Assembly: GCA_963575745.1 (NCBI GenBank)
Contig: CAUYUJ010006546.1
Span: 130,251-194,250, forward strand
Length of the DNA stretch: 64,000 nucleotides
Origin: Prorocentrum cordatum
Taxonomy: Eukaryota; Sar; Dinophyceae; Prorocentrales; Prorocentraceae
Reading direction: 5' to 3'
Positions 31,240 to 40,919 of the stretch are shown in pieces. The notes below the pieces were generated by a model. It made no database searches. It had not been told where the DNA came from and worked only from the letters and a program-made list of their open reading frames with translations. Position numbers and translations under genes: made by a program. The first letter of the stretch is position 1. The number at the start of each line of letters is the position of its first letter.

Positions 31240-31645
31240 CTTCAAGTCCACGTAGAGTGGCCTTTGGTCAGGCCAAGTGGGCCGCACTACACCAGCGAAG
31301 GTTCAAGGTTGTGTTCCAACAGTTTCATGTGGTATGCCCGTACGGTGTCGCGGATGGTGGTTTCTATGTCATGACCAGACAGTGTCATACGGTATTTGGT
31401 ATAGCCAGACAATGAGCGTTTATAGTGTTCAGCGAGTGGGTTAGGGATTGACTTAATCAAAACCGTTGTTGTTTCTACTAACCATGATCGTGTGTTTATC
31501 GAAAGGGTTTGCCGCCGTCAAAGTTCCATAGTGCTCCCCACAGAAGCCAATCTTCCTTTCTACCGCTGCCGAGGTAATTGTCATGTTCCCCGCTTGCGAT
31601 GCCGCGCGAATCTGGCTCCGCGAGCGGGCGGGCGCCGGGGAGATG
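31240..31645. other. Intergenic, no gene seen
   Basis: Somewhat AT-richer; no convincing ORF. Confidence 0.4.
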
Positions 31646-31649
31646 TGGC

Positions 31650-31712
31650 GTGCGCGTGTGTGTATGTGCGTGTGTGTGTGTGTGCGTGTGTGTTTGTGTG
31701 TGTACTGGAGCG
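31650..31712. repeat. (GT)n microsatellite
   Basis: GTGTGT/GTGCGT run of about 60 bp. Confidence 0.9.
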
Positions 31713-31728
31713 GGATACAGTCATGAAG

Positions 31729-31869
31729 AAGGAACCCTTGTCGTTGGGGAGGGGCTCCGTGTTCCTGCATTGTTTCACAGCTTGTCTAAGGTGTTCCTTA
31801 TGTTTTCGATGGGAAATCGAAGTTTAACTAGTGGAAAAAAGGGGCATCGTTACTTTTTTAGGGTTCCTT
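31729..31869. mobile_element. 141-bp MITE (AAGGAACCC ends), copy 2
   Basis: AAGGAACCCTT ... AGGGTTCCTT; same length and orientation as 22336-22476, roughly 85% identical by eye. Confidence 0.88.
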
Positions 31870-31879
31870 AGGTCAACGC

Positions 31880-32405
31880 TTCGACTCTACATCGTTTCGC
31901 AAGAAGCGACGCTGCCAACAGAAATACGGGTCCGACCCACATCCACCTGTGCAAGCGTTGTGGTGGACTTATGCTCAGGGAGCAATCTTGCTCAGCGCAC
32001 CCGTGCCGATGGACGCAACCCTCATACCCTACCCCCCTGTCGGCGTAAGTCCATGTTGCGGCGAGATTTTCCCAGCTCCCAAGCAGGATCTCAAGACAGA
32101 GGTCGAGACGTTGAAAGAGCAGCTGGAGCAAGCAGAGGATCTCAGACTCTCTCTCCCTCTTTGGATCGGCTCGGGGACGGAAGACGCAATGCGGGAAGGT
32201 GGCGCAGGGTGGCGAAGCAGGACGTCTTGGGAGGAGGGGCGGAGGATTTGGAGAGAATGGGTGGGATGAGGATGATCGAAGGGTTACCGAGCCGAGAAGC
32301 GGGCAGGTTGTAAGAGGGATGTGAAGCCGAAGACTGCGAAAAGGGGGCGAACCAGAGGTTTGCAGGTCAGGCGGGGGACGTTGGAGTGTTGGAGCGGGCT
32401 GGGAT
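31880..32405. other. Intergenic, no gene seen
   Basis: Plus-strand frame 31949-32269 includes a helical segment (DLKTEVETLKEQLEQAEDLR) of coiled-coil character. Isolated and without other support, so not called as a gene. Confidence 0.3.
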
Positions 32406-32409
32406 GGGG

Positions 32410-32645
32410 GGAGAGAGAGAAGAGAGAGAGAGAGAGAGATGGATAGAGAGAGAGAGAGAGAGCAAGAGAGAGAGAGAGAGAAAGGAAGGCAGGAAAGGAA
32501 GAGAGAGAGAGAGAGGAAGAGAGAGAGAGAGAGAGAGAGGAAGAGAGAGAGGAAGAGAGAGAAGAGAGAGAGAGAGACAGAACACGAGCAAAAGCAACTT
32601 ACAAAATAGAAGGAGAGAGAGAGAGAGAGAGAGAGCGAGAGACTC
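32410..32645. repeat. (GA)n microsatellite
   Basis: Interrupted GAGA runs over about 230 bp. Confidence 0.95.
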
Positions 32646-32814
32646 CGCAGCCCTGTTGGCTCCAGCCCTGCTGCGCCGCGCCTGCGCCGGCGTGGCCTCT
32701 CCCACGGCGGCGGCGCCCGTGGGCCGCGCCGGCGGCGGCGCCCGTGGGCCGCAGGCCCGGGGCGGGGCCGCGAGGGACGTGAGGCTCAAGCAGTGGCGAA
32801 GCGTCCTGGCTCGC

Positions 32815-32992
32815 CTATAGCCCTACCAAGCGATGTTCTAGAAACCTTTTTTTGTGGGTTGCACGGAATGTTCGTAGAACCTTTCTGGCGGAGTCTGTCT
32901 TGTTTTATCAAACAGGGCTGATGTTTTAAGAACATTATTTGTGTTCTGGGAACGCTTTTGGGTTCTGAGAACATTTTGCGGTGGGACTATAG
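32815..32992. mobile_element. CTATAGCCCTACC MITE, copy 1
   Basis: Starts CTATAGCCCTACC, ends GGTGGGACTATAG (inverse with two differences). The interior has repeated GTTCTGAGAACAT-like palindromes. Confidence 0.82.
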
Positions 32993-33002
32993 GATCGGGG
33001 CT

Positions 33003-33157
33003 GGACAGACCTCCTACCCTGACACGTCGATTGGTGAATTGGCTGTTTTCGGTTCGCGGGATGGCGTCGCGGCCGTCATTTTTGCGGGTCCAGGTCCATC
33101 GGTTTCGGCCCCAGGCCGTTTTCACTAAGGGGAGGTCTACCAAAGGGAGGTTTGTCC
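33003..33157. mobile_element. GGACAGACCTCC MITE, copy 2
   Basis: GGACAGACCTCCTACCC ... GGGAGGTTTGTCC; homologous to 16964-17099. The paralogous locus at 48.2 kb lacks it, marking it as an insertion. Confidence 0.88.
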
Positions 33158-33317
33158 AGCGCTAATAGGAATGCCGGGGCGGTCGGTCCCTGCTCGAGTG
33201 GGGCGGCTCGTGCGCACCTGCGGGGCGGCACCCGCATGGCCGCCAGGGGGCCGCGCTGCGGACCCCCCCTGGCGGCACCGCCGCCCGGCGCCTGCCCAGG
33301 GTGATCGAAGAAGGAAA
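33158..33317. other. Intergenic GC-rich sequence
   Basis: No ORF with recognisable domain. Confidence 0.4.
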
Positions 33318-33510
33318 TTCGGGGGCGGCAGAGAGGGGGGTGACCACTAGGGGGGGGGGGTCATGGCGTGGGCCATGATATTTCCCGAGATTTCATGGCG
33401 CCTCTTCTTGTTTCATTACGTCCTTGGGCCCCCCGCTGGGTCGCGCACGTGCCGCCGGTCATGATTTGCACCCCCCCCTAGTCATCACCCCCCTCTTGGC
33501 CGCTCCCGAA
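33318..33510. mobile_element. CGGGGGCGGCAG MITE, most complete copy
   Basis: Left TTCGGGGGCGGCAGAGAGG, right inverse CTCTTGGCCGCTCCCGAA; TIRs of about 40 bp including GGGGGTGA and CTAGGGGGGG. The centre GTCATGGCGTGGGCCATGA is itself palindromic. Confidence 0.88.
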
Positions 33511-33786
33511 AAATTCGCCACACACATTGAACTTCTGGTGCTCCGCGCGGATTTATTGGATCCGCGCCTCCCGCGCCGCCTCTGGCGCGCCCCGCGCGCT
33601 CGAGAGGGGGGTCTCCAGCGCAGGTCCCAAACGTCCGCGCGGAGCGTCAGAAGTTTTTTTACCGAGCAGCGAAGACTGATAGGCTTCTAATAGGACCAAA
33701 AGAGAGCATCATGACTCCCCAGGGGGGTCTTGGCGGCATCCCGACAGGGATCCGCGGAAGTCGTTTCAAGCAAACAGTTACACACT

Positions 33787-34130
33787 TCGTGGTCTTCGAG
33801 GTCCCAGAACTCCACTCCCAAACCACATTCTGAATGCCAGGAGCCAACTGTAGGCCGATTCGTGCTCTTCGAGTTCCCAGAACTCCATTCCCGGGCCACA
33901 TTTTGAATGCCCGGAGCCAGCCGTAGGCCACTCCGTGCTCTTCGAGTTCCCAGAACTCCATTCCTGGGCCACATTTTGAATGCTCGGAGCCAATTGTAGG
34001 CCACTTCGTGGTCTTCGAGTTCCCAGAATTTGATTCTTGGGCATGATTTTGAATGCCTGGAGCCAACTGTAGGCCACTTCGTGTTTTTCGAGTTCCCAGA
34101 ACTCCATTCCTGGGCCACATTTTGAATGCT
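33787..34130. repeat. 73-bp tandem repeat, about five units
   Basis: TCTTCGAG or its variant recurs at 33793, 33866, 33939, 34012 and 34085, exactly 73 bp apart. Units contain CCAGAACTCCATTCC and ACATTTTGAATGC. 73 is not a multiple of three, yet all three minus-strand frames stay open. The last unit runs directly into the hexamer array. Confidence 0.95.
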
Positions 34131-35565
34131 GAGGCAGGCTGAGGCTGAGGCTGAGGCTGAGGCTGAGGCTGAGGCCGAGGATGAAGGCAGACTGAGGCTG
34201 AGGCTGAAGCAGGCTGAGGCTGAGGCTGAGGCAGGCTGAGGCTGAGGCTGAGGCTGAGGCTGAGGCTGAGGCAGGCTGAGGCTGAGGCTGAGGCAGGCTG
34301 AGGCTGAGGCAGGCTGAGGCTGAAGGCAGACTGAGGCTGAGGCTGAAGCAGGCTGAGGCTGAGGCTGAGGCTGATGAGGCTGAGGTGAGGCTGAGGCTGA
34401 GGCAGGCTGAGGCTGAGGCTGAGGCTGAGGCTGAGGCTGAGGCTGAGGCTGAGGCTGAGGCTGAGGCTGATGAGGCTGAGGCTGAGGCTGAGGCTGAGGC
34501 TGAGGCTGAGCAGGCTGAGGCTGAGGCTGAAGGCTGAGGCTGAGGCTGAGGCTGAGGCTGAGGCTGAGCTGCTGAGGCTGAGGCTGAGGCAGGCTGAGGC
34601 TGAGGCTGAGGCTGCAGGCTGAGGCTGAGGCTGAGGCTGAGGCAGGCTGAGGCTGAGGCTGAGGCTGAGGCTGAGGCTGAGCAGGCTGAGGCTGAAGCCG
34701 AGGCTGAAGGCAGACTGAGGCTGAGGCTGAAGCAGCCTGAGGCCGAGGCTGAAGGCAGACTGGCGTTGAGGCTGAAGCAGGCTGAGGCTGAGGCTGAGGC
34801 AGGCTGAGGCTGAGGCTGAGGCAGGCTGAGGCTGAGGCAGGCTGAGGCTGAGGCTGAGGCTGATGCAGGCTGAGGCTGAGGCAGGCGGAGGCTGAGGCCG
34901 AGGCTGAAGGCACACAGATGCTGAGGCTGAAGCAGGCTGAGGCTGAGGCTCAGGCAGGCTGAGGCTGCGGCAGGCTGAGGCTGAGGGCGAGGCTGAAGCA
35001 GGCCGAGTCTGAGGCTGAAGCAGGCTGAGGCTGAGGCTGAGGCAGGCTGAGGCTGAGGCTGAGGCAGGCTCAGGCTGAGGCAGGCTGAGGCTGAGGCTGA
35101 GGCTGAGGCAGGCTCAGGCTGAGGCAGGCTGAGGCTGAGGCCGAGTCTGCAGGCAGACTGAGGCTGAGGCTTAAGCAGGCTGAGGCTGAGGCTGAGGCAG
35201 GCTGAGGCTGAGGCTGAGGCTGAGGCAGGCTGAGGCTGAAGCAGGCTGCGGCTGAGGCTGAGGCTGATGCAGGCTGAGGCTGAGGCAGGCTGAGGCTGAG
35301 GCTGAGGCCGACGGCAGACTGAGGCTGAGGCTGAAGCAGGCTGAGGCAGAGGCAGGCTGAGGCTGAGGCTGAGGCAGGCTGAGGCTGAGGCAGGCTGAGG
35401 CTGAGGCTGAGGCTGATGCAGGGTGAGGCTGAGGCAGGCTGAGGCTGAGGCCGAGGCTGAAGGTAGACTGATCCTGAGGCTGAAGCAGGCTGAGGCTGAG
35501 GCTGAGGCAGGCTGAGGCTGAGGCAGGCTGAGGCTGAGGCTGAAACAGGCTGAGGCTGAGGCTGT
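34131..35565. repeat. (GAGGCT)n hexamer array
   Basis: About 1.4 kb of GAGGCT with periodic GAGGCAGGCTGAG and occasional GAAGGCAGACTGAG interruptions, suggesting higher-order units. On the minus strand the three frames give (PQ)n, (AS)n and (SL)n without stops. The 400-600-codon ORFs there are not genes. Confidence 0.97.
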
Positions 35566-35715
35566 GACGGCGACTGCCGTCGCCACTGCGACTGTCATCG
35601 CGAATGCGACTACGACTGCGAGAACAGCTGAATTCTACAACCGGATTCTCATCTGAATCTTAAGGGGAATGCTTCCAGATATGCTGTTACACATCGTTGT
35701 TAGGTTTTTTAACGG

Positions 35716-35880
35716 GCGAAGAACGGTATATCATAAACTTGTTTGCTGTCTGGGACACCTGTCCCAGGGCGGCTGGAAAGTTTATACCCTTCCGGTGGCA
35801 CCGTAGGGGTATAAATTTTCCAGCCGCCCAGGGGCAGGTGTCCCCGACGGCTGGAATAGTTATTTTATACCGTTCTTCGC
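35716..35880. mobile_element. 165-bp foldback element with nested inverted repeats
   Basis: Outer 15-bp perfect TIR GCGAAGAACGGTATA / TATACCGTTCTTCGC. Inner arms of about 38 bp (35752-35789 and 35807-35845; GGGACACCTGTCCC ... GGCTGGAAA and inverse TTTCCAGCC ... GGTGTCCC) enclose a GC-rich loop. Each arm contains GTATAAA/TTTATAC. Confidence 0.9.
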
Positions 35881-35884
35881 TCGC

Positions 35885-36084
35885 AAACTGTTGTTCCTTC
35901 TTCTAGTGGAGGGGGGCGGCAGACACGGCGGCGGTGCCGGCAGAGGCGCGCAGCGGCGGCGACTCGAGTTCGCGGAGCTGCCCGCGGCGGCGGCGCTGCC
36001 GCTGAAGGCGGCGCCCCCGTTGGCCTCGCGCTGAGTGCGCGTGCCGATGGCGGCGGAGCCCGCGGAGGACGGGGACGGTAAGAG
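35885..36084. other. GC-rich intergenic sequence
   Basis: No supported gene; minus frame is Pro/Arg/Ala low complexity. Confidence 0.4.
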
Positions 36085-37488
36085 TTAAGTCGGACGTGTC
36101 CCTCTACAGGAGGAAGATTCAAGAGTAAAAAACATGGCCTGGGGACGTCGTTTGACCCCACATCCTAAGATGGGGTTCTTGTTATTGCTTGGACGCCTCC
36201 TACTCCCTCCCTCTTCTTCTCCTCCCCTCCTCCCGGACTTACGCATACTCAGATTTTTTCATACCCAGACTTACTCATACACAGACTTACTCATACTCAG
36301 ACATGCTCAGATTCAGACCTACTCATACTCAGACTGACTCATACCCAAACGTACACATACACAGACTTGCTCATACGCAGACTTCTTCATACCCAAACTT
36401 TCTCATACCCAGACGTACTCTTACACATACTTACTCATACACACACTTACTCATACTCAGACCTACTCATACTCAGACCTCTTCATATTCAGACTTACTC
36501 ATACTCATACTCCCCAAAGGAGAGCTGCCAGGGTGTTTCCACGGGCACGTTCGCGGCCAGCGTGTGGGGATGTCTCAGGCGGTATGGCTGTTTTGGTGGG
36601 CGGACTCCCTTGCGTCTAGAGCAGTTGTTGAGGATGTCTCAGGCGGGGCGCTGGTTTCATCACCTTCAAGGGGAGCCGCCAGGAGTGTTGCCACGGGCCC
36701 GTTCGCGGCCAGTTTGTGGGGATGTCTTATGCGGTTTGGCTGTTTTTGGCAGACCCGTCTGCGTTTAGAACAGCTTGTGAGGATGTCTCAGGCGGGGCGC
36801 TGGTTTCAGCACCCCGAAGGGGGGCGCCAGGGGTGTTTTCACGGGCCCGTTCGCGGCAAGTTTGTGAGGATGTCTCAGGCGGTTTGGCTGTTTTGGTGGG
36901 CAGGCCCGTCTGCGTTAAGGGCAGGTTTTGAGGATGTCTCAGGCGGGGCGCTGGTTTCAGCACCCCTAGGGGGGGGGGGGGGGGGGCGCCAGGGGTGTTT
37001 TCACGAGCCCGTTCGCGGCCAGTTTTTGGCGATGTCTCATGCGGTTTGGCTGTTTTGGTGGGCGGACTCGCTTGCATTTAGAGCAGTTTGTGAGGATGTC
37101 TCAGGCGGGGCGCTGGTTTCAGCACTCCTAAAATGAGCCGCCAGGGGTAGGTAGGACACGGGCCCGTTCGCGGCCAGAATATTGAGGAGGGGGAATGAAT
37201 GGGAGGCTCAGATTCAATCGTATTCAAAGCTCATTCTAAATCATATTCACTCACTCGCATTCTGATTCACTCGTCTTCGTCGGCCCTGTCGCCCACGTGG
37301 ACGCGCTATTATAGTCAAGCGCTCATGAACAGACGCTCGCTGCGGCATGACATAAAACATGAGATGCACATATGGGGAGCTCCACGCGGTGAGTAATTCA
37401 TGTTGTGTTGACTATTATTGCAAATGTGTTGCTATTTTTTCTAGTTGTCGCCCCAAAGTCCGTTTGTAGGGGGACATGCCCGACTTAA
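36085..37488. mobile_element. Long TTAAGTCGGG-family composite element, copy A (non-coding)
   Basis: Left TTAAGTCGGACGTGTCCCTC, right inverse GTAGGGGGACATGCCCGACT then TAA; TTAA at both edges. Order: a left segment with AAGATGGGGTTCTTGTTATT (36168-36187), about twenty 16-bp units of CAGACTTACTCATAC type (36240-36510), four ~150-bp units with paired GAGGATGTCTCAGGCG cores (36560-37130), and a right segment (37247-37402) homologous to 53832-54005. No protein domain. Copy B is 50279-~54030. Confidence 0.8.
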
Positions 37489-37513
37489 GGCGAGAGGGGC
37501 GTGTTGGACGACG

Positions 37514-37664
37514 GTTGCCACCGCCCACCAAAGCGCCCCAACCCAACCCGAAGGCCCAAATCTGCCCTCGATTTGGAGAGCCTGCAAGAAACACGCGTAG
37601 AACCCGTGCCCCACCCCAACCCGAAACTTTGATCTTCGGGCCAGGTGGGGGCGGTCTGGTGGGG
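37514..37664. mobile_element. CCACCCCAACCC MITE, copy 1
   Basis: Left CCCACCAAAGCGCCCCAACC then CAACCCGAAG, right a diverged inverse GGTCTGGTGGG. Internal homology to 48924-49083 and 63013-63174. Confidence 0.7.
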
Positions 37665-37669
37665 GCCGA

Positions 37670-38100
37670 CTCGCCCCCCCCGCGCGGCGCTGCAAGCCGC
37701 CGGGCCGACGCAGGGCCTGCGCGCCGATCGTCGGCGAGCGGCGAGGGATCTCGTGGGGGGCGAGCAGCGGCCTCATCGGTCTGCCGAGAGGGCGTCGTGG
37801 CCGCTGGCCCCGCGGCCCGAACCGCGGGAAGCTATGAAGATCACCCCCCAAAAAAAACCCTCCCCTCCCCTTGCTGGCGAAACGATGGCGCACCCAGCAC
37901 TCTGAATCGTTGTCCCGGCACCCGGAGGAGAAGGAGGAGGAGGAAGAGGAGGAGGAGGCGGGGAACAAATGCGTGGCAGTTCAGTGGGGTGCTAAATGTA
38001 TCGTTCCACAAATCCGCCCCGCGAGTAATCCTTTTTAGCGTCGGGGTTCTGTCTGACTTCTTGCGGTTATCCGGGACCGCTACGCGATGAAAAGATGGGC
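37670..38100. other. Intergenic, no gene seen
   Basis: GC-rich with a short GGA tract near 37925-37965. Confidence 0.4.
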
Positions 38101-38103
38101 ACA

Positions 38104-38174
38104 GAAAGAGAGAGAGAGAGAGAGAGATAGGGGGCGGGACAAGTGAGAGAACGAGAGAGAGAGAGAGAGACACA

Positions 38175-38213
<39 letters not shown>

Positions 38214-38680
38214 GAGGTTCTCGTTTGTTGGTGGTGTAAAGGTTTTGTTATGGAGTGTCCCCGGGTCGCCCGGCCGGTGCCGGGGGGGCGTTGGTGTGGT
38301 AAGAACGAATGCCGCCCAAGCAAGATATTGTCAACATATTGAGGTGGTCCGGCCCATTTCGCATGAGACATCCTCTGAAGTCCGTGATTTGAGACGATCG
38401 GATCTGAGATAGCCCAGTATGCTTCGCCTGAGACATTCTCGCAACTCTGGGCTCCCAGACGACACGCGAGAGGTGGTCCGGCCCATTTCGCTTGAAACAT
38501 CCTCGCATGTCTGGGCTCGGAGATGCCGTGACCTGAGATGGTTCCGCTCATTTCGCTTGAGACATCCCTGTGTTTGTGGGTTTCGACAAAATGCAGCGCA
38601 CAAAGCGATCCAGCAAGTTCCGCTTGAGACATCCCCGCAACTCTGGGAACAGATAGGCCCCGTGCGAGGTGGTCCGGCGC
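38104..38680 (-). repeat. (GA)n-(TA)n-GC box-core array, small inverted copy of 44.9-46.9 kb
   Basis: In plus order: GA tract (38104-38170), TA tract (38177-38212), GGTTCTCGTTTGTTG, CCGGTGCCGGGGGG (38273), then about five reverse-complement cores (CGCTTGAGACATCC, GCCTGAGACATTC) up to 38640. The same parts occur in opposite order and orientation at 44939-46870. Confidence 0.75.
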
Positions 38681-39560
38681 AGTTGTTGGCGCCCCCGGAG
38701 TTCCGAAAAGGGTCAAACATGCCTTTTCGATCCTCCTCCTCCTGCCCATCCTGCCCCTCCTCCTCTTCCTCCTTCTCCCTCCATTAACCCTCCTGCAACG
38801 AGGGCGATTCGCTTTCGACTCGTATGTTTTTTGAGTGTCTTCCCGACCTCGGGCTCTGGGGCCGCTTCGGGGCCTCGGGGCCCTGGAAAACGGATCCGGG
38901 ACCCGTGACGTGCTATCGGAGCTAGTAAGCAGCGGCCCCGGCGCTGACTGCTTCCTGGTAGCTCATCGAACAGCCCCGGCGCTGATTCGATGGGCGTTCA
39001 CATAGCTTGATTTGTTTAAAACTCACTTCGGCGCACCCCTCGCCTGGATCGCACCCCGAAGGGAGCTTCACTAATAGTCCTTGCGGACTCGTTCGCACGA
39101 CGTCTCCGTGCTCACGATGACCGTTTTCTAGGAGGGAGTTTAGACAAAGAGCAGGAAGGGAACGAACAGGACAGATGAGGGGGCGGGGGAGGAGTTTTGC
39201 TGAAAGGGTGTTTTGATTTCCACAGGCAGAGGGACTGACCCTGTCTGGCCCTCGAGGCTCTCCTGGGGATTGACCCAGGCGGTGGGAATCAACACATCTT
39301 TTCTTGCAAAGCGGGGGGGCAGGGGGAAGCGTCAGAGGAGGGGGAGGAGAAAGGGGGAAACGGAGGAGGGGGAGGCGCAGAAGGAGGAGGGACACGGGAC
39401 GGAGGAGCGGCGGGGGCTCGTATTCATGCGTTGTTTGGTTTGCGTTTTGAACCAGGAAGCGCTCGCAATTTTTCAAACCCCGGTTTTCTGAGGCCCCGGG
39501 CTAGGCAAAGCAAGAGGAGGGCGGAGCGGCGGGCGTTCGCCCGCATGCAGCAGTTTACGT
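38681..39560. other. Gene-poor interval
   Basis: Complex sequence with purine-rich 39320-39420. No recognisable ORF. Confidence 0.4.
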
Positions 39561-39564
39561 TTGT

Positions 39565-39880
39565 AGTTTGCCATTACGGTGTTGGTTGATTCCGTTATTG
39601 TGATTTTACGTTCTTGCGTCCTGACGTTGTCACGCTACGTGTTTACAATATGGCTTTCCTACGTTCTTGCAGTCTTCTGTTGTTGCATTGCGTGTTGTTA
39701 CGTCCTTACGTACCTACGTTCGTACGCTCTTGGATTCCCATATTATTGCATAACTGCGTTCTTACGGTATTTACTTGGAATCACTGGAAATTATTGGGAA
39801 CGCCATTGCCTTGAAGTGATTGGGGATTACTGGGAATTACGTTCTGACGCTCTTACGTTCTTGCGTTCTTACCGACTTGC
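39565..39880. repeat. Degenerate TTACGTTCTTGCG repeats
   Basis: Repeated TACGTTCTTGCGT, TACGTCCTTACG and TACGTACCTACG motifs; one unit recurs inverted/direct at 40117-40136. Confidence 0.7.
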
Positions 39881-39884
39881 GGGG

Positions 39885-40530
39885 TAGCGTAGGGGAGTGG
39901 AGGCGATGAAGGGGAAATCATCAAGAATGCAATTTATCATGTCTGATTTTCTCTGCGGGTCGAGGGAGGAGGAGGAGGAGGAGGAGCAGCGGGAGGCGGG
40001 GTGGGGCAGGGGCAAGGACGGGACAAGGAGGGAATGACGGCAGGGGCGAGGGACTGGAGGGTGGAATAAATGGAGGGAAGGACAAGGGGGTGGAAGGAGA
40101 GGGGAGGGAGCAAGAACGTAACCTTACGTTCTTGCTTTTGTCCGCGCGATTTTTAGGTAGGAGGCGCGGGAGTGATTTCAGAAAGGGGCAGGGCCGGAGG
40201 AGGGCGCCAACTGCAGGGAGGGGAGGGGCCAGTTTAACTGAGGAAGGGTTGGGGAATCAACTCAGAAAGGGGAGGGGCCTCCGCGTCCCTGCGACCAGAT
40301 GCGCCTCGAAGTCCCAGTCAGCGTAAAGTTTGCCGACAGACATGGCATGCTTGTTCGGAGCTGGGGGCGAATGATACAATATGTTTCTCCTTCCACCTTT
40401 TCTTTTATCTCTTAGCTCTTTCACTTCACTTCCTCCGCTGCTCCCTTCCTCTCCGCAGTCGGCCTCTGGCCCAAGTCTTTCGCTTGTTAAGGCAGGCCAC
40501 GAGGCCACCGAGAGCATTCATTGGATCTAG
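39885..40530. other. Intergenic, no gene seen
   Basis: GGA tract at 39965-39990; GGGGAGGGGCC motifs at 40210-40280. Lies directly upstream of the transposon ORFs. Confidence 0.4.
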
Positions 40531-40532
40531 CA

Positions 40533-40853
40533 ATGGGGGAGACCGAGGGGAAGCTGCGGGCGTTGCGAAGGTTGCGCTCGTTGGTTTGGGGTCGCTTGCG
40601 CGTGCAAGCAGTGGAGGAGCTGGGGGCTGCTGCGACTGCCGATAAGCTGAAGGCCAAGATGATGTGCCTCACACGGGCACTCTGGGCGAAGCAGTCGGCA
40701 GCAGTGCAGGCCAAATTGCTAGCAGGACTTTGGGGGGGTCACAGCTCGAAGATGCCGAGGTGGCGGTCCCAGGTTACAGAGACGGCCTGCGGCCGTGACC
40801 GCCATCCCCCTCTCTTCTCGGGGTGGCCTGCGAGGGGCTTTGGGGGTCGCTAA
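40533..40853 (+). CDS. Short helical ORF at the 5' side of the transposon
   Basis: 106 codons from ATG at 40533 (MGETEGKLRALRRLRSLVWG, then helical ADKLKAKMMCLTRALWAKQS). Its TAA at 40851 is followed in the same frame by an open run into the next ORF. The two may therefore be one reading frame broken by a single stop, or be joined by splicing. No domain recognised; linked to the transposase by position and orientation. Confidence 0.4.
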   Translation: MGETEGKLRALRRLRSLVWGRLRVQAVEELGAAATADKLKAKMMCLTRALWAKQSAAVQAKLLAGLWGGHSSKMPRWRSQVTETACGRDRHPPLFSGWPARGFGGR

Positions 40854-40919
40854 AGAAAGGTATGGAGGGTAGCGTGGGTATGTTTTGGGCGCTTCTTCGC
40901 ATTATGGCTTCATGTGTTA

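Larger units (their letters stand above)
32781..33195 (+). repeat. Paralogous segment of 48032-48262 with an extra insertion
   Basis: CTCAAGCAGTGGCGAAGCGT then the CTATAG element, then AATGCCGGGGCGGTCGGTCC match 48034-48262 in order. This copy also holds the GGACAGACCTCC MITE (33003-33157), absent at 48.2 kb. The shared left part could encode LKQxRSVLARL at the end of a frame. Confidence 0.8.

Noticed and set aside
31949-32269. Short coiled-coil-like frame
   Set aside because: One helical stretch of about 20 residues only; no neighbouring exon or conserved motif.
33659-35598. Three overlapping minus-strand ORFs of 408-606 codons
   Set aside because: Translations of the 73-bp and hexamer repeats; simultaneous openness of three frames argues against coding.
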